From positions 1-29,612 of the forward strand of contig CAJTSH010000034.1 in assembly GCA_910578885.1 (NCBI GenBank): a stretch of 29,612 nucleotides of DNA, in the 5' to 3' direction. Positions 7,606-13,477 of the stretch are shown here, piece after piece. The position numbers and the translations under genes were made by a program. The notes under the pieces are model-generated. The model saw only the letters and a list, made by a program, of their open reading frames with translations, ran no database searches and had not been told where the DNA came from. How positions within the stretch are numbered: position 1 is the first letter of the stretch; every line of letters starts with the position of its first letter. Source of the DNA: an uncultured Lachnospiraceae bacterium (GTDB taxonomy: Bacteria; Bacillota; Clostridia; Lachnospirales; Lachnospiraceae).

Positions 7606-7678
7606 AAAGAAATCCTTTGAGTTTATCAGCTTTGTCATCAAAGATCGTGATAATAAAAAAGTCATGATAACTGTACCA

Positions 7679-7733
7679 GTATGGGCAGCAAGCGGGTTTT
7701 AGCCTGCACAGGCAGGCTGCCCAAAACCCATAC
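7679..7733. repeat. GC-rich extended stem-loop
   Basis: Outer pairing GTATGGG (7679-7685) with CCCATAC (7727-7733), middle pairing GGGTTTT (7694-7700) with AAAACCC (7723-7729, sharing bases with the outer arm), and inner hairpin AGCCTGC-ACAG-GCAGGCT (7701-7718). A small GGGCG/CGCCC hairpin follows at about 7734-7747. It ends the iteron block and lies upstream of the HTH gene; it could be a regulatory RNA leader or part of the origin. Confidence 0.5.
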
Positions 7734-7850
7734 GGGCGTTGCCGCCCAATCTGGCAAAAATTCTTTGAAAAAGTTTTGGTAAATAGGAAGGTTTTTGACC
7801 TGTTTAGAATTTACAATAATAGCTGGGGCTGAGTGGAAGGAGGGAACCGC

Positions 7851-8180
7851 ATGACCACCGCAGACCGCAGACTGGAGATTGTCAGCGTCCTTGTGGTCAA
7901 CGGTCATGTTACGTCAAGGGAGCTGGCACAGGAATTTGGCGTTGCAAGGCGCACAATATTGAATGACGTTGCGGCTCTCACATATGGCTATCCCATATAC
8001 ACAAAGCCGGGGGCAGGCGGGGGGATTTTCATCATGGAGGGTTACAGGCCGTACAACAATACGCTCACTCCCTACGAACAGGAGAAACTCAAAAAAATGT
8101 ATGATGCGGCAGAGGGGGAGGATAAGGAAATACTGAAACGTGTCCTCAAAAAATACGGGGCGTACAAGCTGGAACTGTAG
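7851..8180 (+). CDS. Small HTH protein, DeoR-like N-terminal domain, mobile-element type
   Basis: The start at 7851 follows GGAAGGAGGGAACCGC and fits better than an upstream start at 7833. The 109-aa product has a winged helix (RLEIVSVLVVNGHVTSRELA, FGVARRTILNDVAALT) followed by GYPIYTKPGAGGGIFIMEGY. This is the DeoR-type DNA-binding domain without any sugar-binding domain. The C-terminal part (LTPYEQEKLKKMYDAAEGED) is a short helical tail. Such proteins are frequent next to mobilization genes in Firmicutes integrative elements, where they may regulate transfer. Here it lies directly upstream of the oriT candidate and downstream of the iteron block. Confidence 0.75.
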   Translation: MTTADRRLEIVSVLVVNGHVTSRELAQEFGVARRTILNDVAALTYGYPIYTKPGAGGGIFIMEGYRPYNNTLTPYEQEKLKKMYDAAEGEDKEILKRVLKKYGAYKLEL

Positions 8181-8284
8181 ATGTTTTTTGAGGGAAACAT
8201 ACCGTACCGGCAAAGGATTTTTTACAAAGAAATTTGACAACTGAATATCGCAGGACATACAAGACGTGAGGATATGAGTAGCCA

Positions 8285-8310
8285 CTAAGTAAGTGCGCCA
8301 TGATGCGCCT
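8285..8310 (+). other. oriT: Candidate transfer origin (MOBQ-like nick region)
   Basis: TAAGTGCGCC at 8290-8299 matches the core of MOBQ nick regions (RSF1010/R1162 and pIP501 type, nicked within TAAGTGCGCCCT). The family normally carries an inverted repeat just upstream; here only weak pairing is visible between 8235 and 8280. The setting, after the HTH gene and inside an element, supports it. The motif is short, so the call is tentative. Confidence 0.45.
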
Positions 8311-8571
8311 GCTCTGATTTGGGATTGAACGGAAAAGCAGAGGCGTGGAGCGATAAGAACCTGACAAAATGCACAGCAGCTGTGCGGGGCGATGAAGCAT
8401 ATCCGTGATAATGATACTTCTGAAATTTTATAAAAATTCAGTCATATAATGACGGTGCGATTCCGATGTGGGCAGCGTACTGGCCTGCCACTTGTATGTG
8501 GGTTTATTGGATTACAGAGCAAAGGCAAAAAGAGAGGATTTGTAATTTTTTTGGATTGTAAAAAACAGCGT

Positions 8572-8613
8572 AAGGGCAGTTATGAACGTAACAGTTTGTA
8601 ACTGCCCTTTTTT
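8572..8613 (+). terminator. Hairpin with T-run in the leader of the 54-aa gene (attenuator candidate)
   Basis: AAGGGCAGTTA (8572-8582) pairs with TAACTGCCCTT (8599-8609) and runs into TTTTTT. It ends only about 10 bases before the ribosome site of the next gene, a position more typical of an attenuator than of an end-of-operon terminator. Confidence 0.65.
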
Positions 8614-8635
8614 GCGTTTGAAGGGAGGAAACTGA

Positions 8636-8800
8636 ATGAGGGATAAGAAAAAGGGCAGGAACGAAAAACGGAAAGCGCCGACACGGATTGTCGTGGAGCG
8701 TATCTACCTTGGCGGTCAGAGCATGGAAGATGCTTTCCGGAAAATCAACGAGGAAACGGTCAGGAAAAATATTGAGGAAATAGTCGGAAAAACGGTTTAA
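8636..8800 (+). CDS. 54-aa protein upstream of the serine recombinase (TnpW-like position)
   Basis: ATG at 8636 follows AAGGGAGGAAACTGA, an excellent ribosome site. The basic N-terminus (MRDKKKGRNEKRKAPTRIVV) leads into ERIYLGGQSMEDAFRKINEE and a helical end, TVRKNIEEIVGK. Short proteins with an RIERIF.G...MEEAF pattern are regularly found just before or after large serine recombinases in Clostridial elements; some are called TnpW. A role as recombination directionality factor or recombinase regulator is plausible but not shown. It lies between two terminator-like hairpins, so its expression relative to the recombinase may be separately set. Confidence 0.65.
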   Translation: MRDKKKGRNEKRKAPTRIVVERIYLGGQSMEDAFRKINEETVRKNIEEIVGKTV

Positions 8801-8804
8801 TTCT

Positions 8805-8848
8805 GCGGGCGGTCATGCTATAATGTGGGTAGTGTGTTCCGCCCTTTT
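8805..8848 (+). promoter_or_regulatory. Recombinase promoter inside a terminator-like hairpin
   Basis: GGGCGG (8807-8812) pairs with CCGCCC (8839-8844), followed by TTTT. TATAAT at 8819-8824 lies in the loop, with only a weak -35 candidate upstream. Transcripts from upstream would form the hairpin and may stop, while transcripts starting inside the loop would not form it. This would insulate the recombinase from read-through. Confidence 0.45.
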
Positions 8849-8862
8849 ATGGAGGTAAACAG

Positions 8863-10485
8863 ATGAAAGGGAACGGAACAAAAATCACAGCTTTATATTG
8901 CAGACTGTCACAGGACGATGGGAATGTCGGAGACAGCATGAGTATCCAGAGCCAGAAAGCTATCCTTGAGAAATTTGCAAGGGAAATGGGGAAAGCTGCT
9001 TATTCTTTCTATGTGGACGACGGTTACTCTGGTACGAATTTCCAAAGACCGAGTTTTCAGAGAATGATTGCCGATATTGAAGATGGGAAGATTGATACGG
9101 TCATCACAAAAGACCTCTCCCGTCTTGGCAGGAATTATCTTGAGAGCGGCGCATACATCGAGGTGTTTTTCCCACAGCACCATGTACGCTATATTGCGGT
9201 TAATGACGGCGTGGATTCCGAACAGAGCGGAGGGCTTGACATCACGCCTTTCAAAAATATCCTAAATGAATTTTATTCGAGGGATATTTCCAAAAAGGTC
9301 AAGAGCGGAAAGCATATACGGGCGCTGGAAGGGAAATTCATGGGAACGACTGCACCATTCGGCTACAGGAAAGACCCGCAGGACAAAAACCACTTGATTG
9401 TTGATGAAACGACTGCACCGACTGTCAGACTGATATACAGCCTTGCGCTGGAGGGGTATGGAACGAACCGTATCGGCAAGGTACTGTATGAGAGGAAAAT
9501 CCCAAAGCCGAGCTATTACAAGCAGGAGTTTTTCTCCCAGCATGATTCGGGCAGCGAGGATTACTGGTATGACTGGAAACAGGAAGTCATTACACGGATT
9601 TTGCGGAATCCCGTGTACAAAGGCGGTATGTATGTGCATAGCACTTCAAAGCCGACATTCAAATGCAGGGGCAGGGGATATATCCGGCGGGCTGACAGGG
9701 AAGTCTTGGAAGATATGCATGAGGCGGTTGTCACCAAAGAGGTATGGCAGACGGCAAATGACATCATTGACAGGCACACAAAAGTCAAGCCGTGTACTTC
9801 CGGTTATGAGAACATTTTCAGAGGGCTTCTGAAATGCCCTGACTGTGGGCAGACGCTCCTGATACATACGGACAACCGCAATCCGGACAGGGATTTACTG
9901 GACAAGACTTATTACCAATGCACCACATACCGTAAAAAGGGAGCGAATTTCTGCACCGCACACCGGATCAGCGCAGGGGATATTGAAAACGCTATAAAAG
10001 CGGATATTGACAGGCACGCAGTAAAAGCAATGAAAGACAAAGAAAAATTCATAAACAACGTACTTCTAAGCATGAATGAAAGTAATGCAGAACGGTCGGA
10101 AAAAGTAAAGGCGGAGATTGATAAACTCAAAAAGAGGAACGCAGAACTTGACCAGATGTATATCCGGCTATATGAGGATTATTCCAGCGGGAAGCTGTCG
10201 GAAAAGAAATTCACCATGATGTCGGCGCATTACGAGCAGGAACAGGATGCGAACGAGGAAAAGCTGTCAGAACTGGAAAGACAGCATAAAGCGAAATCTG
10301 CCGCTGTTACCAATGCGGAGCAGTTTACGGAGAGCCTTGCACAGTGTGCAGGCATGAAGAAACTGACAGCAACGGTATTGAACACGCTGATAGAAAAGAT
10401 AGAAGTACACAATCCAGTTATGGTCAACGGAGTGAGAGAACAGAAGTTGACTGTCTATTACAAATTCGTAGGTCAAATCGACTAA
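8863..10485 (+). CDS. Large serine recombinase (TnpX/TndX family)
   Basis: The 540-aa enzyme begins with the resolvase catalytic domain: the nucleophile is Ser16 in ALYCRLSQDD, then SIQSQKAILEKFA, YVDDGYSGTNFQRPSFQRM and VITKDLSRLGRNYLE with the catalytic arginines. The recombinase domain follows (MGTTAPFGYRKDP, then GYGTNRIGKVL), a zinc ribbon with Cys325, Cys328, Cys353 and Cys364, a coiled coil (about 390-490) and a C-terminal tail. It cuts and joins short att sites to excise and insert its element as a circle. GGAGG precedes the ATG at 8863. The stop lies one base before the right inverted repeat, the usual place for such recombinases. All visible catalytic positions are intact, so it may be active. 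Confidence 0.93.
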   Translation: MKGNGTKITALYCRLSQDDGNVGDSMSIQSQKAILEKFAREMGKAAYSFYVDDGYSGTNFQRPSFQRMIADIEDGKIDTVITKDLSRLGRNYLESGAYIEVFFPQHHVRYIAVNDGVDSEQSGGLDITPFKNILNEFYSRDISKKVKSGKHIRALEGKFMGTTAPFGYRKDPQDKNHLIVDETTAPTVRLIYSLALEGYGTNRIGKVLYERKIPKPSYYKQEFFSQHDSGSEDYWYDWKQEVITRILRNPVYKGGMYVHSTSKPTFKCRGRGYIRRADREVLEDMHEAVVTKEVWQTANDIIDRHTKVKPCTSGYENIFRGLLKCPDCGQTLLIHTDNRNPDRDLLDKTYYQCTTYRKKGANFCTAHRISAGDIENAIKADIDRHAVKAMKDKEKFINNVLLSMNESNAERSEKVKAEIDKLKKRNAELDQMYIRLYEDYSSGKLSEKKFTMMSAHYEQEQDANEEKLSELERQHKAKSAAVTNAEQFTESLAQCAGMKKLTATVLNTLIEKIEVHNPVMVNGVREQKLTVYYKFVGQID

Positions 10486-10486
10486 A

Positions 10487-10509
10487 GTACCTATAACTGT
10501 AACGCAATA
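10487..10509 (-). repeat. Right terminal inverted repeat / attR of the serine-recombinase element
   Basis: Partner of 223-245 with 19 of 23 bases matching in inverse orientation. It starts immediately after the recombinase stop codon, and helicase coding sequence resumes inside its outer edge (GCA ATA GAG CTT GCG). Confidence 0.6.
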
Positions 10510-11270
10510 GAGCTTGCGCCGGAGGGGACTGGATACCGGGCAAAGACGAGATTTGCAAAGTTTTTCAATCTTCCGGAACTGATTGCATTATTCAAAGAAA
10601 GTGCAGATATACAGACACCAGATATGTTAAAGCTGCCTGTTCCGGAAGCGGATTATGAAAATATCGTGTTAAAGCCGAGCGAGTACCAGCAGGACATGGT
10701 TCAGTCACTTGCGGACAGGGCGGAAGCGGTCAGGGACAGGAAAGTGCAGCCGAACATCGACAATATGCTGAAAATCACCAACGATGGAAGAAAGTTAGCG
10801 TTAGACCAGCGGCTCATCAATGATATGCTTCCCGATGAAGAAAACTCCAAAGCCACAACCTGTGTGGAGAAAGCATTTGAAATATGGGAGCAGACCAAAG
10901 AGCAGAAATCGGCGCAGCTAATCTTCTGTGATTTATCAACACCGAAGGGAGATGGGACATTCAACGTATATGAGGACATCAGGGATAAGCTCATGGCGAA
11001 GGGAGTGCCGGAGCAGGAGATAGCTTTTATCCATAACGCCAATACGGAAACAAGGAAAGCGGAGCTGTTCGCAAAAGTAAGAAGCGGGCAGGTTCGTTTT
11101 TTGTTAGGCTCAACCGCAAAAATGGGAGCCGGAACCAACGTGCAGGACAGGTTGATTGCGTTACACCACCTCGATGTGCCCTGGCGTCCGTCCGATGTAG
11201 GACGGATTTTGCGGACATTCAAAATAAAAAAGAATGTGGAGGTAACAGACAATGGCAAAGACGATTTTTG
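10504..11270 (+). pseudogene. ICE large helicase-like protein, downstream fragment with internal deletion
   Basis: From 10504 the frame reads AIELAPEGTGYRAKTRFAKF and continues through LPELIALFKESADIQTPDML, RDRKVQPNIDNMLKITNDGR, FCDLSTPKGDGTFNVYEDIR and the C-terminal helicase lobe (FIHNANTETRKAELFAKV, GAGTNVQDRLIALHHLDVPW). This is the part after the break at 229. The motif that normally reads RPSD..QREGRIIRQGN is shortened to RPSDVGRILRTF, so a few residues containing the QRE arginine-finger region are lost. The frame then runs out in unrelated residues ending at 11268-11270. Methionine at 10624 is only an internal start. Confidence 0.75.
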
Positions 11271-11401
11271 AGGAACTGGGCGGCAAATACGAAAGGCAAG
11301 GCGACTATTTAATTCCATGTATAGCTTTACCCGCCGAAGAAGAACAGCCGATAGGCACATGGGGACAGCGGCATCTGGCTTGTACCCTATATTTTTGGTA
11401 G
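11252..11401 (+). pseudogene. tnpV: Transposon-encoded protein TnpV, N-terminal fragment
   Basis: ATG at 11252 follows GTGGAGGTAACAGACA and reads MAKTIFEELGGKYERQGDYL, IPCIALPAEEEQPIGTWGQR and HL. I recognise this as the start of TnpV of Clostridial elements, which is normally about 110-130 aa. After HL (near 11375) the frame enters ABC-permease DNA and stops at 11399-11401 after 49 residues. It overlaps the end of the helicase fragment. A piece matching the C-terminal third of TnpV lies far away at 28194-28307. Confidence 0.75.
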
Positions 11402-11830
11402 TGCTTATATGGATGAAAGACCGTATAGGCAATGCGTCAGAATTGATTTACAGCAAAAAAATATCTTCGGCAAGACTGGTGGTTTCGAGATATCTGGCAA
11501 GTGTCACTATGATTCTCCTGCCTGTTTTGCTGTTAAGTTTTGAATCCCTTGTGCCGCTTATAGCGCTTGGCGCTAAGAAAGGTATTTCAGTAGACTATTT
11601 TGCGTATATCAAATACATTTTATGGTGGCTTCTGCCAGAGGTCATGGCGGTATCCGCAATCGGAATATTTTTCACTTTGCTCACAGACTCTCCGATTGCG
11701 ATTGCCATTCAATTCCTTTGGTGGATGGTTGATAAGGGAGTAACTGGACTGTCAGGGGACACGGGGGCAACAACTTTAATGATAAGGCACAATACATTGC
11801 GTGGCTATGAAGTGAAATGGGATTCTCATA
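11376..11830 (+). pseudogene. ABC-2-type transporter permease, internal fragment
   Basis: In the frame that starts around 11317, recognisable membrane protein begins at about 11377 with SGLYPIFLVVLIW, followed by LIYSKKISSARLVVSRYLAS, then hydrophobic segments MILLPVLLLSFESLVPLIAL, YIKYILWWLLPEVMAVSAIG and PIAIAIQFLWWMVDK, and GATTLMIRHNTLRGYE. The segment resembles the middle and late part of ABC-2 permeases of antibiotic or bacteriocin export systems. The N-terminal membrane segment and the final helix are missing, and unrelated sequence follows from about 11812. An open frame of 212 aa exists (11317-11955), but only because the fragments are joined in frame. Confidence 0.6.
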
Positions 11831-11844
11831 AGTTATCTTACAGC

Positions 11845-11875
11845 AATCCGCCGGAACAGATAGTCCCGGCGGATT
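11845..11875. terminator. Perfect 10-bp-stem hairpin downstream of the permease remnant
   Basis: AATCCGCCGG (11845-11854) pairs fully with CCGGCGGATT (11866-11875) around an 11-base loop. The stem is strong, but only TTT follows, so factor-independent termination is uncertain. It may close the relic region before the murE promoter. Confidence 0.45.
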
Positions 11876-11949
11876 TGAACATAAAGACTTTGATTTCATT
11901 AGGAAATCAAATAAAATCTAAAATCTTTCGAAAGCATTCCCCAGAAAAC

Positions 11950-11978
11950 TTGTAAAATCAATCTCGCTGGCATATAAT
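11950..11978 (+). promoter_or_regulatory. Sigma-A promoter of the murE-type gene
   Basis: TTGTAA (11950-11955), a 17-bp spacer and TATAAT (11973-11978) lie 33 bases before the start codon. It is placed just after the last relic DNA, so the core cluster has its own promoter next to the mobile region. Confidence 0.6.
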
Positions 11979-12010
11979 GATAGGAGCGTAAAAATAAAAA
12001 GGAATATTGT

Positions 12011-13477
12011 ATGGCATATCTTTTGGATCTACTAAAGAACTGTAACTATCTGTGCATACAAGGGGATATGTACAGAAAGGTAACGGATATCTGCTATGAT
12101 TCCAAAGAGGTAAAAAAAGGAAGTGTCTTTGTCTGCTTAAAAGGATACCACAGGGACGGACACGATTACCTGCAGGAAGCAGTGCACAAAGGAGCTTCTG
12201 TTCTAATTGTACAAAAGAATGTGGCAGTAGAGGAGAATGTGACGGTCATCCGGGTGAGGGATACGAGAGAGGCATTAGCACAAATGGCAGTTCTCTTCTA
12301 TGGAAATCCTTCAAAGAAGCTGCACATGATAGGAATAACCGGTACAAAGGGAAAGACCTCAGCAGCCTATATGGTCTGGGAGCTGCTGCGTATTGCCGGA
12401 TTTCGTGCAGGCTTGATCGGAACCATCGGTTTACAGATGGAAAAGGAGCTGACGCCCTTTTACAATACGACGCCGGAATCGCTTCTGATACAGAAATCGC
12501 TCCGTCAGATGGTGGATAAAGGATATGACTTCTGTGTCATGGAGGTATCCTCCCAAGGACTAAAAACGCATCGGGTGGATGGGATTACATATGACGTGGG
12601 CGTGTTTACCAATTTGTCGCCGGATCATATCGGATCGGGAGAGCATAAGAATCTGGCAGAATATTTTGCCTGCAAGGCGAGGCTCTTTCGCCAGAGCCGT
12701 GTTGGGATTATCAATGCGGACGATAAGTATGCAAGAAAGGCGGCGGCTCTTGGCAGATGCCCGATTCGAAGCTATGGAATCCAAAAGGCGGCTGATTATC
12801 GGGCAACAGAGACAGTCTATGAAAAATTTCCGCAGTGTCTGGGTATGAGCTATCAGCTAAAAGGAATCTGCAATGAGAAAATTGAAGTGGGACTTCCCGG
12901 CATTTTCAGCGTCTATAATTCGCTTGCCGCATTAGCAGTCTGCCATACAGTCGGAATTCCGGTTCATGCGATGGGCAGCCAGTTGAGAGATGTGAAAGTG
13001 AAGGGACGGATTGAAGAGATACCGATGCCGGGAAACTACCGGCTGATGATTGATTATGCCCATAATGCGGTAAGCCTGCAGAGCCTTTTACAGACGCTTA
13101 GGCATTATCAACCGGGGCGGTTGGTGACGGTGTTTGGCTGCGGAGGGAACCGCTCAAGGCTGCGGCGTCTGCAGATGGGGGAAGTTGCCGGTAATTATTC
13201 GGATTACACAATTATTACATCTGATAATCCGCGCTATGAGAAACCGGAGGATATCATAGCCGATATTGTAGAGGGAATAGAGAAAACAAAGGGTGGATAT
13301 ATCACCATTACGGATAGAAGAGAGGCAATCGCCTATGCGATTACCCATGCCAGAGAGGATGATTTCATCGTACTGGCAGGAAAGGGACACGAACATTATC
13401 AGGAGATAAACGGAGCGTTTTATCCAATGGACGAGAGGAACATCATAGATGAAATTATACGCCAATATCATTATTGA
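12011..13477 (+). CDS. murE: UDP-N-acetylmuramoyl-tripeptide synthetase (MurE family)
   Basis: The 488-aa protein has all three Mur ligase domains. It starts with the UDP-MurNAc binding domain (ICYDSKEVKKGSVFVCLKGY, then HDYLQEAVHKGASVLIV). The ATP loop GITGTKGKTSAAYM lies at about 108-121, with NTTPES, MEVSSQGLKTHRV and FTNLSPDHIGSGEH following, then IDYAHNAVSLQSLL and FGCGGNRSRLRR. DNPR at 405-408 is the motif of the meso-diaminopimelate-adding type, and the C-terminus has GKGHEHYQ. The enzyme adds the third stem-peptide residue in the cytoplasm. It is away from a division/cell wall cluster, so it could be a second MurE paralogue. It overlaps priA by 29 bases and probably leads the following operon. 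Confidence 0.88.
   Translation: MAYLLDLLKNCNYLCIQGDMYRKVTDICYDSKEVKKGSVFVCLKGYHRDGHDYLQEAVHKGASVLIVQKNVAVEENVTVIRVRDTREALAQMAVLFYGNPSKKLHMIGITGTKGKTSAAYMVWELLRIAGFRAGLIGTIGLQMEKELTPFYNTTPESLLIQKSLRQMVDKGYDFCVMEVSSQGLKTHRVDGITYDVGVFTNLSPDHIGSGEHKNLAEYFACKARLFRQSRVGIINADDKYARKAAALGRCPIRSYGIQKAADYRATETVYEKFPQCLGMSYQLKGICNEKIEVGLPGIFSVYNSLAALAVCHTVGIPVHAMGSQLRDVKVKGRIEEIPMPGNYRLMIDYAHNAVSLQSLLQTLRHYQPGRLVTVFGCGGNRSRLRRLQMGEVAGNYSDYTIITSDNPRYEKPEDIIADIVEGIEKTKGGYITITDRREAIAYAITHAREDDFIVLAGKGHEHYQEINGAFYPMDERNIIDEIIRQYHY

Larger units (their letters stand above)
7046..7850. other. 800-bp non-coding block: palindromes and iterons, origin-like
   Basis: No credible gene is present. The block is AT-rich and full of ordered repeats: a 15-bp-arm hairpin (7135-7171), a 22-bp palindrome (7175-7196), four copies of a TTATCCCGACTTTT motif, several GTCATGATAA-like copies, a 12-bp-arm inverted repeat (7255-7312) and a GC-rich stem-loop (7679-7733). 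Such density is typical of a replication origin, partition site or transfer origin. It lies between cargo and the HTH/oriT part of the element. Confidence 0.6.
8181..8635. other. Non-coding block with oriT candidate and leader before the 54-aa gene
   Basis: Across 455 bases no convincing gene is seen. It holds the oriT candidate, a possible promoter with TATAAT at 8445-8450, and a terminator-like hairpin just upstream of the 54-aa gene. A relaxase or MobC gene that usually stands beside such an oriT is absent, which suggests a deletion here or mobilization in trans. Confidence 0.5.

Noticed and set aside
8908..10476. Several minus-strand and out-of-frame plus-strand frames over the recombinase gene
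   Set aside because: They lack ribosome sites and family resemblance and mirror the coding periodicity of the recombinase.
10624..11271. 215-aa frame as an independent gene
   Set aside because: It is an internal part of the broken helicase; the Met at 10624 has no ribosome site and homology continues upstream to 10504.
11317..11955. 212-aa ABC-permease frame as an intact gene
   Set aside because: The start lies inside tnpV in another frame and both ends of the permease are missing.
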